This document shows, in pieces, positions 6,581 through 12,668 of a DNA stretch of 12,668 nt (positions are counted from its first letter, which is position 1; each line of letters opens with the position of its first letter). The DNA lies in NCBI GenBank assembly GCA_946480845.1, contig CAMLLJ010000066.1, positions 1 to 12,668 on the forward strand, read 5' to 3'. Source of the stretch: an uncultured Gemmatimonadota bacterium (lineage in GTDB: Bacteria; Gemmatimonadota; Gemmatimonadetes; Gemmatimonadales; GWC2-71-9). The notes beneath the pieces were generated by a model. That model did not search any database, was not told where the DNA came from, and worked only from the letters and a program-made list of their open reading frames with translations. Made by a program: the position numbers and the translations under genes.

Positions 6581-6590
6581 TGCGCTGACG

Positions 6591-7010
6591 CTACCCGTCA
6601 GCCGGCTCGAGCACCGGCTTGATGTCCACCACCGGCGTCCCGTCGATCGCCTCGATCGGCCCGATCCTGAGGCGGGTGCCGGCGATCTCGCGCACGCTTA
6701 CCCGGTGCAGCCCGATCGGGTTGGGCCGGTCGGGCGAGCGGGTCGCGAAGACGCCGGCGAGGGGGTTGGCTGGATCGCTGCGCGGATGCACCTGCAGCGT
6801 GGAGCGCTCCGACTGGTGCAGCCAGGTGAGCAGGAGAATGTCGTCGCCTGCGGCGATGCCGAGGAGCGCGGGCGCGACGTCTTCGTTCACGTCGAGCCAC
6901 GCGTCGGGTGCGCCCTCGCGTCCCTGCCGCGGGGCGTTCTTCCGGTTCACGAGCGTCGAGCGGATCACCCCGATGGGGCGGACCTGGTACGCCTCATCGC
7001 GTCCCGGCAT
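6591..7010 (-). CDS. trmO: tRNA (N6-threonylcarbamoyladenosine37-N6)-methyltransferase TrmO (TsaA/YaeB family)
   Basis: The product is 139 aa, a single TrmO/TsaA beta-barrel domain without the C-terminal extension of E. coli TrmO (about 235 aa). The family signature FATRSPDRPNPIGLHRV is at 88-104, and DGTPVVDIKPV is at 123-133. The N-terminus (VRPIGVIRST) is also typical. TrmO uses SAM to methylate t6A37 in certain tRNAs, improving decoding. The ATG at 7010 is chosen because GAGG lies 6 nt upstream and the protein then begins just before the conserved core. An upstream ATG at 7052 would add 14 unconserved residues. Its first 17 nt overlap the end of the M1 peptidase gene in another frame, so the two are probably coupled. 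Some TsaA-like proteins have other roles, but the motif fit is strong. Confidence 0.88.
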   Translation of the reverse strand: MPGRDEAYQVRPIGVIRSTLVNRKNAPRQGREGAPDAWLDVNEDVAPALLGIAAGDDILLLTWLHQSERSTLQVHPRSDPANPLAGVFATRSPDRPNPIGLHRVSVREIAGTRLRIGPIEAIDGTPVVDIKPVLEPADG

Positions 7011-8652
7011 CGCGGGCCTCGACGTAGTAGTCGGCGTCCACCGAGACCGCACCGGTCCCCTGCACCGGGAGCGACTGCCATTCGGTCGTCGCCAGGAGCT
7101 TGCGGGCCTGCCCGTCGGGCAGCGTCACCTCGACCGGCATGGCGAACCCGTCGACGACCCTGGCCCACCGGTACGCCACACTGCCGTCCGCCACGCGGAA
7201 CTCGAACACCGGGATGTCGGTGGTCGTCAGGTACTGCTGGAACACCTTCGACAGGTCGCGCCCCGCGCCGCGGCTGATGTAGTCCTGCACCTGCTTCCCG
7301 GTCACGATCCGGTGCCGGAACTCGCGGTTGATCCCGCGCAGGATCTCGCGCCACTTCACATCGTCGCCCACGATCTGCCGGATGGTGTGCAGCATGTTCC
7401 CGCCCTTGGGGTACATGTCGCCGGAGCCCTGCGCGTTGACCCCGTACGCGCGCGGCACGATCGGCTCCTCGTTCCCGATCAGCCGCCGCGTGCCGATCAC
7501 GTACCGGGCGCCGTCCTCCTTCCCCGACAGGCATTCCTGGTACAGGTTCTCCGCGTAGTTCGCGAAGCTCTCGTGCACCCACATGTCGGCGAGGTCCCGG
7601 GTGGTGAGGTTGTTGCCCCACCACTCGTGCGCGCTCTCGTGCACCACGATGAAGTCCCACTGCATGCCGAGGCCGGTGCCGGAGCCGTCGCGGCCGCGGT
7701 AGCCGTTGGCGAAGCCGTTGCCGTAGGCGACGGCGCTCTGGTGCTCCATCCCGTTGTTGGACACCTCGATGAGCTTGTAGCCGTCCTCGTACCACGGGTA
7801 CGGCCCGAACCAGTGCTCGAAGCACTGCAGCGTGGTGCGCGCCTGCACCCACTGGCGGCGCGCGGCCTCGAGGTGATAGTCGAGGGGCCAGAAATCCATG
7901 GTGAGCGTGCCGCCCTCGCCCTCGTAGGTCTCGCTCCAGTGCGCGTAGTGCCCGGCGGCCACGGCGATCGCATAGTTGTTGATCGGGTTGACGACGAACC
8001 ACTCGTACGTCGTGGTGCTGTCGGCGTTGGGCATGACGCTGCGGAGCCGCCCGTTGGAGACGTTCACCAGCGGTCTCGGCACGGTGAGCGCCACGCGCTG
8101 GCTGTCCGGCTCGTCGGCCTGGGTGTCCTTGTTGGGCCACCAGACGCTCGCGCCCATCCCCTGATCGGTGGTGACGATCCACGGGCGCCCCAGGCTGTCG
8201 GTCTTCCAGGAGAAGCCGCCTTCCCAGGGCGGGCGCTTCGCGACCTGCGGGCGGCCCGAATACCAGGCGGTCACCGTCCGCACCTCGCCGCGCCGCTGCG
8301 GGGACGCCGCCGTCGCGAAGAAGGCGTTGCCGTCGCGCCGGACCATGAGGCGCCGGCCGTCCTGTACGATGCTGTCGATCTCCAGCGGCACCATGAGGTC
8401 GATCTGCAGCTCGCGGCCCGGCTGGAGGACGCGGTAGCTGATCGCATTCCGTCCCTGGATCGTGCTGTCGGCAGGATCGACGGCGACGTGGAGGTCGTAG
8501 AAGGTCACGTCCCACCAGGCGCGGCCCGGCGTGGTGAAGGAGCCGCGGAGGGTGTCGGCGCGGGTGTAGGTCGTCGTGTCCTGCGCCGCGAGCGCGGGCG
8601 GAAGGGCAGGGAGGAGGGCCAGGCACAGCCAGAGGCGCGGCATCGGGGACAT
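6994..8652 (-). CDS. Secreted M1-family metallopeptidase (aminopeptidase)
   Basis: The product is 552 aa with a signal peptide (MSPMPRLWLCLALLPALPP, cleavage likely after ALAA near residue 23), so it acts in the periplasm or outside. The zinc site is complete: H338-E339-x-x-H342 in HESAHEWWGNN, with the third ligand E361 in VHESFANY (HExxH-x18-E). The transition-state tyrosine is probably Y414 in MYPKGGNMLHTIR. The exopeptidase motif, classically GxMEN, reads NGMEH at 300-304, with E303 kept and the final Asn replaced by His. At 552 aa it is shorter than four-domain aminopeptidase N (about 870 aa) and lacks the large helical C-terminal domain. The chosen ATG gives the signal peptide directly but has no clear Shine-Dalgarno. 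It lies between the thioredoxin-like gene (68 nt upstream) and trmO (overlapping downstream). Confidence 0.93.
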   Translation of the reverse strand: MSPMPRLWLCLALLPALPPALAAQDTTTYTRADTLRGSFTTPGRAWWDVTFYDLHVAVDPADSTIQGRNAISYRVLQPGRELQIDLMVPLEIDSIVQDGRRLMVRRDGNAFFATAASPQRRGEVRTVTAWYSGRPQVAKRPPWEGGFSWKTDSLGRPWIVTTDQGMGASVWWPNKDTQADEPDSQRVALTVPRPLVNVSNGRLRSVMPNADSTTTYEWFVVNPINNYAIAVAAGHYAHWSETYEGEGGTLTMDFWPLDYHLEAARRQWVQARTTLQCFEHWFGPYPWYEDGYKLIEVSNNGMEHQSAVAYGNGFANGYRGRDGSGTGLGMQWDFIVVHESAHEWWGNNLTTRDLADMWVHESFANYAENLYQECLSGKEDGARYVIGTRRLIGNEEPIVPRAYGVNAQGSGDMYPKGGNMLHTIRQIVGDDVKWREILRGINREFRHRIVTGKQVQDYISRGAGRDLSKVFQQYLTTTDIPVFEFRVADGSVAYRWARVVDGFAMPVEVTLPDGQARKLLATTEWQSLPVQGTGAVSVDADYYVEARDAGTR

Positions 8653-8704
8653 CACGGTGATCCGGGGAGGAGGAGCGGGAAAGATCACCGGGGTGCTGGC
8701 GGCA

Positions 8705-8719
8705 CCGCACACCGTGCGG
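8705..8719 (-). other. Short perfect hairpin between the thioredoxin-like gene and the M1 peptidase gene
   Basis: CCGCAC (8705-8710) and GTGCGG (8714-8719) are perfect inverted repeats around a 3-nt centre, placed directly after the stop of the minus-strand thioredoxin-like gene. There is no U-run on the minus strand, so it is not a standard terminator. It might stabilise a 3' end or be chance in GC-rich DNA. Confidence 0.3.
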
Positions 8720-8720
8720 C

Positions 8721-9011
8721 TCAGGTGCTCGGGGAGGTCCTGAGGGCCGCCCCGATCGCCGCCGCCGTCGGCGCGCCGCCCGCGCTGCACCTCGGCCCGC
8801 CGCTGCCGGGGCCGGCCCCCGTCACGTCCACGCCGCCGACCAGCACCGTCGGCGACGCGTAGTCGCACAGCCGATCCGGCGTCGCCGGATCGGTCTGGTC
8901 CCATTCGCGCCATGCTTCCGGCAGCCCCGCTGACCGGAGTGCGGCACGGACTGCCGCGCGGGCCGCGTCCACGTTGGGGCAGCCGGAGAAGTACACCAGA
9001 TCGATCTTCAC
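8721..9011 (-). CDS. Small thioredoxin-like protein with an N-terminal SGCPN motif
   Basis: The product is 96 aa. It begins MKIDLVYFSGCPNVDAAR, a beta strand followed by a redox-type cysteine (C11) at the start of a helix, as in thioredoxin-fold proteins. SPTVLVGGVDVTG (53-65) matches the cis-proline strand pair of that fold (P54). Further cysteines are C49 and C75. Only one Cys is in the active-site motif (CPN, not CxxC). Related small proteins, some with selenocysteine at the same place, often occur near mercury or arsenic genes and are sometimes annotated loosely as alkylmercury lyase. No lyase domain is present here. The start is a GTG at 9011. The frame is closed by a stop 12 codons upstream with no ATG between, and no good Shine-Dalgarno is visible. 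Function unknown; a thiol-disulfide or metal-handling role is inference. Confidence 0.7.
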   Translation of the reverse strand: MKIDLVYFSGCPNVDAARAAVRAALRSAGLPEAWREWDQTDPATPDRLCDYASPTVLVGGVDVTGAGPGSGGPRCSAGGAPTAAAIGAALRTSPST

Positions 9012-9094
9012 GGCAGCAGACGCGACCTTTCTGCCTCGGGTGGCTCATCGGGGCCCGCTCTGGCGCTCCTCCCACTCGCCCGGCACATTCGGTG

Positions 9095-10852
9095 ATGACC
9101 GTGCCCCGCCGCTCGTTCGCTCTCGCCCTCGCGGCCCTGCTCGCTTGCAGCGCCGGCTCCCTGCCCCCACCGGCCACGGCCCCCGCCGACGTCACCCGCC
9201 TGGCCGACGGCTACTGGGCGGCGCTCATCGAAGAATACCCGCTCACCGCCCTCTTCTCCGGCGCTCCCGGCGGTGACAACGACCGCCTCGGCGACAACTC
9301 CATCGCCGCGCTCGGCCGCTGGGAAGCCCGCGAGGACGCCTGGCTGGCCGAGCTGCGCACGGTGGACACCGCGGCGCTCGCCGGCCGGCCGGAGTTCGCG
9401 ACCTATGGGGTGCTGCGCGAGACGCTCGAGTCCTCGGTGCAGGAACGGGCCTGCCGGCGCGAGCTGTGGCGCGCCTCGCAGCTGGGCGGCGTCCAGTCGC
9501 TCCTCCCGCAGGTGGGCCGCCTCCAGCCCCTCGGCAGCGCCGAGCTGCGCGCGGCCGCTCTGGCCCGCTGGCGGGAGATGCCGGGCTACGTGGACACCGA
9601 GATCGCCAACCTGCGCGAGGGGCTCGCGGCCGGCTACACTGTCCCGCGCGGCAACGTGGAGAAGGTGCTCGAGCAGCTCGACGACCTGCTGGCACAGCCG
9701 CCTGCCGAGTCGCCCTTCGCCGCCATGGGTGCGCGCGACTCGGCGCCGGGCTTCCGCGAGGACATCGTGCGCATCGTCGAGTCGGAGGTGGTGCCGGCGA
9801 TGCGCCGCTACCGCGCCTTCCTCGCCGGCGAGTACCTCCCGCGCGCCCGGACCACGACCGACCTCGCCTCGATTCCCGGCGGCGCCGCCTGCTATCAGGC
9901 CCTGGTGCGGAGCGCCACCACCCTCGACGTCGAGCCGAAGGCGCTCTACGACACGGGGCATGCGGAGATGGCGCGGATCGACAGCGCGATGCGGGAGATC
10001 GCCGCGCGGAGCTTCGGCACCAGCGACGTGCCCGCGCTGCTCGCGCGCATGCGCGAGGACCCGGCATTCAAGTTCCGCACCCGCGAGGAGATCATCGAGA
10101 CCGCCACCGCGGCGGCGGCGCGCGCGAAAGCCGCAATGCCGCAGTGGTTCGGGCGACTGCCGAAGGCGGACTTCATAGTGGATCCCTGCCTGCCGTACGA
10201 AGAAGAGTCGGGCTGCCCGGGGTCGTACGTCGCGCCGGCCGCCGACGGGAGCCGGCCCGGCCGCTACCGCTTGAACGCCGGCAACCCCGCGGGCGAGCCG
10301 CGCGCGTGGGCCGAGGGCGTCGCCTTCCACGAGGGGATCCCGGGGCACCACCTGGAGATCGCGCTGGCGATGGAGCGTGAGGGCGCCCATCCGCTCCAGC
10401 GCTTCTCGGGCTTCAGCGGGTACTCGGAGGGATGGGCGCTCTACGCGGAGAAGCTGGGGCTGGAGATGGGCATCTATTCGTCGGACCTGATGCGCTTCGG
10501 CGAGTGGGGAGAGCAGGGCCTCCGCGCGGCGCGGCTGGTGGTGGACCCGGGGCTCCACGTCTTCGGGTGGAGCCGCGAGCGCGCCATCGACTACATGCTC
10601 CAGCACCTCACGCTCTCGCGGCGCACCATCGAATCGGAAGTGGACCGCTACATCGTGAACCCGGGCCAGGCAACGTCCTACATGACCGGCCGCCTCGAGA
10701 TCGAGCAGCTCCGCCGCGAGGCGGAGCGCCGCCTTGGCGACCGGTTCGACATTCGCGCGTTCCACGACCAGGTGCTGTCGAGCGGAAGCGTCCCGCTCGG
10801 CCAGCTCCGGCGGCAGGTGGGGGAGTGGCTGGCCGCGGTCGCCGCGCGTTGA
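9095..10852 (+). CDS. DUF885 family putative metallopeptidase, lipoprotein
   Basis: The product is 585 aa, the usual length for DUF885 proteins. It opens with a lipoprotein signal: positive residues R5 R6, a hydrophobic stretch and the lipobox LLAC at 15-18, so the mature protein would be lipid-anchored at C18. The presumed metal site is HEGIPGHHLE at 412-421 (H412, E413, H418, H419), followed by GYSEGWALYAEKLGLEMG (442-459), another hallmark block, and NPGQATSYMTGRLEI nearer the end. The family is treated as carboxypeptidase-like, but biochemical evidence is thin and the substrate is unknown. The ATG at 9095 is chosen because it directly yields the signal sequence. Its upstream sequence has only a weak GGTG as ribosome binding site. 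It is divergent from the thioredoxin-like gene (83 bp between starts). Its TGA abuts the stop of the convergent gene, with no base between. Confidence 0.92.
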   Translation: MTVPRRSFALALAALLACSAGSLPPPATAPADVTRLADGYWAALIEEYPLTALFSGAPGGDNDRLGDNSIAALGRWEAREDAWLAELRTVDTAALAGRPEFATYGVLRETLESSVQERACRRELWRASQLGGVQSLLPQVGRLQPLGSAELRAAALARWREMPGYVDTEIANLREGLAAGYTVPRGNVEKVLEQLDDLLAQPPAESPFAAMGARDSAPGFREDIVRIVESEVVPAMRRYRAFLAGEYLPRARTTTDLASIPGGAACYQALVRSATTLDVEPKALYDTGHAEMARIDSAMREIAARSFGTSDVPALLARMREDPAFKFRTREEIIETATAAAARAKAAMPQWFGRLPKADFIVDPCLPYEEESGCPGSYVAPAADGSRPGRYRLNAGNPAGEPRAWAEGVAFHEGIPGHHLEIALAMEREGAHPLQRFSGFSGYSEGWALYAEKLGLEMGIYSSDLMRFGEWGEQGLRAARLVVDPGLHVFGWSRERAIDYMLQHLTLSRRTIESEVDRYIVNPGQATSYMTGRLEIEQLRREAERRLGDRFDIRAFHDQVLSSGSVPLGQLRRQVGEWLAAVAAR

Positions 10853-11587
10853 TCACTTGGCCTTCTTGGTCATCTCCCCCAGCGGCGTCTGCAGCGTTCC
10901 GTCATCGTTGACCAGCAGCTCCAGCGGATCCTCGCCCTCGCGCACCAGGAGAATGCCGTCGGCGTCGATCCAGCAGTCCACGGAGTCGGGCTCGATGCCC
11001 GGTGCACGGATCGTGGCCTTGCCCGACCGGAACGTAATGGTCATCGGGCCCGCACTGGTGAGCGCGTAGCGTCCCTCGATCTTCCCGCTGCAGCTGGTCA
11101 TCCCCGCACGCGGGGGCTCGCCCGCCTTCCGGACCGCCGGCGTCTCGGCGGGCCCCACGAACCGCATCTGGTCCGGCCTGGCCCATGCCATGAGATCGCC
11201 GGGCAGCGCGACCTGATACTCCATGCCCATGATCGTGATGATGCGGCTGTCCACCCACGCCCCCTCGTACCTGACCTGGATGCGATCGGTCAGGTCGTAG
11301 ACGCCGTTCTCGCGGTCATACGCGGTGAGCGGCCCCTTGCGCCGCAGCTGGTCGGGATAGCGCTTGAACACCTCGGGCCCCCCGGCGATGCGCACCCGGA
11401 ACTCGTGCCCGTCCGCCGCCAGCACCGTAGCGTCCACCCAGCCCATGCCGGTCCCGACGGTGACGCGGTCGCCGACCCCGATGCCGATCCCCGGCGCCTG
11501 GGCGGCAACGGGGGCGGCGCCGGCAACGACAACGAGTGCGGCGAACAGGGTCGTGAGGTGACCTGGAGAAACGATGCGGGTCGTCAT
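10853..11587 (-). CDS. Secreted protein with two SH3/Agenet-like repeats, function unknown
   Basis: The product is 244 aa with a signal peptide ending near residue 30 (PVAAQ|A). Two similar blocks follow, at about 37-83 (GVGDRVTVGTGMGWVDATVL, then EFRVRIAGG) and 99-144 (LTDRIQVRYEGAWVDSRIIT, then EYQVALPGD). Each has the pattern D-R-hydrophobic-x-V, then a W-V-D turn, then a Y/F-x-V strand, closing with D-Q-(L/M)-R. This is how SH3-like Agenet/Tudor barrels look. The remaining part (about 165-240) is beta-rich, with C166 and C205 that could form a disulfide, and asp/gly turns (DADG, NDDG). No catalytic motif is visible. The ATG at 11587 has GGGAG about 6 nt upstream. Its stop abuts that of the DUF885 gene. 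It probably binds something in the envelope; this is inference. Confidence 0.82.
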   Translation of the reverse strand: MTTRIVSPGHLTTLFAALVVVAGAAPVAAQAPGIGIGVGDRVTVGTGMGWVDATVLAADGHEFRVRIAGGPEVFKRYPDQLRRKGPLTAYDRENGVYDLTDRIQVRYEGAWVDSRIITIMGMEYQVALPGDLMAWARPDQMRFVGPAETPAVRKAGEPPRAGMTSCSGKIEGRYALTSAGPMTITFRSGKATIRAPGIEPDSVDCWIDADGILLVREGEDPLELLVNDDGTLQTPLGEMTKKAK

Positions 11588-11688
11588 GGGGGGCTCCCGG
11601 GCTGGGTCCTGCCGTCCGTGGACGGACGAGCATATCGCCGATTCCCGGGGTCCGCCATGCGCCGGTCGATTCGCGGGTACCGTCCGGC

Positions 11689-11694
11689 TATTGT
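11689..11694 (+). promoter_or_regulatory. Possible -10 element (TATTGT) placed for a leaderless alpha/beta hydrolase transcript
   Basis: TATTGT matches the -10 consensus at four of six bases and its last base is seven bases before the ATG at 11701, the same geometry as at arsR. No Shine-Dalgarno is present upstream of that ATG. A -35 at the right distance is poor (TCGATT, 11666-11671), so the call is weak. Confidence 0.35.
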
Positions 11695-11700
11695 TGAACC

Positions 11701-12519
11701 ATGCCCCTCGCCACCGCCAACGGCACCGGCCTGTTCTACGAGATCTCCGGCACCTCCGGCGATCCCGTGGCACTGGTCCACGGCTCCTGGGTGGACCATC
11801 ACGACTGGGACGCGCTGGCACCCCTGCTGGCGCGCTCGCACCGGGTCCTGGCGTACGACCGCCGCGGGCACAGCCAGAGCCCCGCGCCCGGCACCCAGGG
11901 CAGCGTGCGCGAGGATGCCGACGACCTCGCCGCGCTCCTCGAGCAGCTCGGCCTCGCCCCGGCCCACCTCGTGGCCAGCTCGTTCGGCGGGATCGTCGCG
12001 CTCCGGCTTGCCGTCACCCGGCCCGACCTGGTGCGGAGCCTGGCCGTGCACGAGCCGCCGCTCTTCTCGCTCGTGGCCGGCGACCCCGCCGCGGCCGGGG
12101 CACTCACCGACATCCAGAAGCATGCCATCGCCGTGCTCGGGCTCATCGGCGAGGGCGACGGCCGGGCCGCCGCCGAGCTCTTCGTGGAGACCATCGCCCT
12201 CGGCCCCGGGAGCTGGGCGATGATTCCCGAGCCGGTGCGCGCCATCGTCGCCGCCAACGCGAAGACGTTCGAGGACGAGGTGCAGGACCCCGAATGGACC
12301 AACGTGGACCTCGCCGGCGCGGCCAGCTTCTCCCGTTCCCGGCCTGTCCTCATCTCCCAGGGGGACCGGAGCCCGCCCCTCTTCGCCGCCGTGGCCGCGC
12401 GCCTCGCGATGGCCATGCCCCAGGCACGGCGCGAGGTGCTCGCCGGGATGGGCCACGCCCCCCACCTCACGCACACGAAGGAGTACTTCCGGCTGCTCGA
12501 GGAATTCCTCCCTCGCTGA
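11701..12519 (+). CDS. Alpha/beta-fold hydrolase
   Basis: The product is 272 aa with the standard alpha/beta hydrolase layout and no signal peptide. The oxyanion-hole HGSW is at 27-30, AYDRRGHSQS at 51-60, and the nucleophile elbow ASSFGG at 92-97 with S94 as the likely nucleophile (Ala replaces the first Gly of GxSxG). The acid is probably D222 (SQGDRSPP) and the base H252 (GMGHAPH). The cap region at about 115-200 is short and helical. Substrate cannot be assigned; relatives include esterases, haloperoxidase-like and epoxide hydrolase-like enzymes. The start is set by the HGxx spacing typical of the family. It is divergent from the SH3-repeat protein (113 bp between starts) and is followed by a long inverted repeat. 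Confidence 0.92.
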   Translation: MPLATANGTGLFYEISGTSGDPVALVHGSWVDHHDWDALAPLLARSHRVLAYDRRGHSQSPAPGTQGSVREDADDLAALLEQLGLAPAHLVASSFGGIVALRLAVTRPDLVRSLAVHEPPLFSLVAGDPAAAGALTDIQKHAIAVLGLIGEGDGRAAAELFVETIALGPGSWAMIPEPVRAIVAANAKTFEDEVQDPEWTNVDLAGAASFSRSRPVLISQGDRSPPLFAAVAARLAMAMPQARREVLAGMGHAPHLTHTKEYFRLLEEFLPR

Positions 12520-12574
12520 GCCGTTCAGCGCGAACACACCGGGCGGATTTCGAGGAATGTCTTCTTGTTCGGGC

Positions 12575-12668
12575 GCGGAGACGCGGAGACGCGGAGAAAA
12601 ACAGGAACTCTGTTGGTGTGCTGTTCACCATCAGTTGCTGTTGCAGTTCTCCGCGCCTCCGCGTCTCC
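12575..12668. repeat. Large inverted repeat built of 8-bp GCGGAGAC units, cut by the window end
   Basis: The left side has three tandem 8-mers, GCGGAGAC, GCGGAGAC and GCGGAGAA (12575-12598). The last 22 bases of the window (12647-12668) are the reverse complement of 12577-12598 with a single mismatch. The 48-nt centre (12599-12646) has no long open frame. It starts 56 nt after the alpha/beta hydrolase stop. An RNA copy would form a 22-bp, GC-rich stem. It could work as a terminator or transcript stabiliser, or be a dispersed palindromic element. The arms may extend beyond the window. Confidence 0.85.

Noticed and set aside
6581..6590. Terminator for the ars operon between the CoA-transferase and trmO
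   Set aside because: Only 10 bp separate the two stops and no hairpin with a U-run is visible.
6619..8862. 747-codon open frame on the plus strand, opposite trmO and the M1 peptidase
   Set aside because: The minus strand carries the complete M1 zinc site and the TrmO signature. The plus-strand translation has no recognisable motif and is Arg/His/Val/Gly-rich.
9008..10765. 585-codon open frame antisense to the DUF885 gene
   Set aside because: The plus strand has the lipobox and HEGIPGHH site. The antisense product is compositionally biased and has no domain.
12575..12668. Insertion sequence end (terminal inverted repeat)
   Set aside because: The arms are separated by only 48 bp with no transposase and no visible target duplication, and the outer end is beyond the window. 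A non-autonomous palindromic element remains possible.

Overview
The window is about 12.7 kb of very GC-rich bacterial chromosome (roughly 70% by eye). It is densely packed, with gene overlaps of 4 nt, stop codons that abut, and no intergenic gap longer than about 155 bp. The gene content points to a Gram-negative, environmental, non-enterobacterial species: a type IV pilus assembly protein, secreted M1 and DUF885 metallopeptidases, one of them a lipoprotein, and an ACR3/ArsM arsenic operon. A Gemmatimonadota-like origin would fit, but that is inference from style only; there is no rRNA or other phylogenetic marker here.

Layout. (1) 1-379: the C-terminal end of a PilC/GspF-type inner-membrane protein, followed by a 9-bp minisatellite and a hairpin that separate it from a convergent quinone oxidoreductase gene (497-1486, minus). 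(2) 1607-6580, plus: an arsenic resistance operon. The order is arsR (ArsR/SmtB repressor), arsM (arsenite methyltransferase), arsN2 (GNAT acetyltransferase), acr3 (arsenite efflux permease), a metallophosphoesterase and, 30 nt further on, a family I CoA-transferase/acetyl-CoA hydrolase. The genes from arsM to the phosphoesterase are chained by 4-nt ATGA/GTGA junctions. Two copies of the palindrome ATCAA-N6-TTGAT mark ArsR control. One fills the 17-bp spacer of a promoter that appears to give a leaderless arsR mRNA. The other sits directly against the arsM ribosome binding site, just after a terminator-like hairpin. (3) 6591-9011, minus: a small thioredoxin-like protein, a secreted M1 aminopeptidase and TrmO (tRNA t6A37 methyltransferase), whose start overlaps the peptidase end. 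(4) 9095-10852, plus: a DUF885 lipoprotein with an HEGIPGHH metal site. Its stop codon abuts the stop of a convergent secreted protein with two SH3/Agenet-like repeats (10853-11587, minus). (5) 11701-12519, plus: an alpha/beta hydrolase, then a large inverted repeat built of 8-bp GCGGAGAC units that runs off the end of the window.

How the ars genes work together. ArsR senses As(III) through cysteine thiols and releases the operon. ArsM methylates As(III), Acr3 exports arsenite, and ArsN2 probably acetylates an arsenical or related compound. No arsC (arsenate reductase), arsA or arsD is present in the window, so the operon handles trivalent arsenic as it stands. The co-translated metallophosphoesterase, and perhaps the CoA-transferase, are the parts with no established role in arsenic resistance. 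They are the best candidates for something not yet described. No mobile element, CRISPR array, tRNA or rRNA was found.
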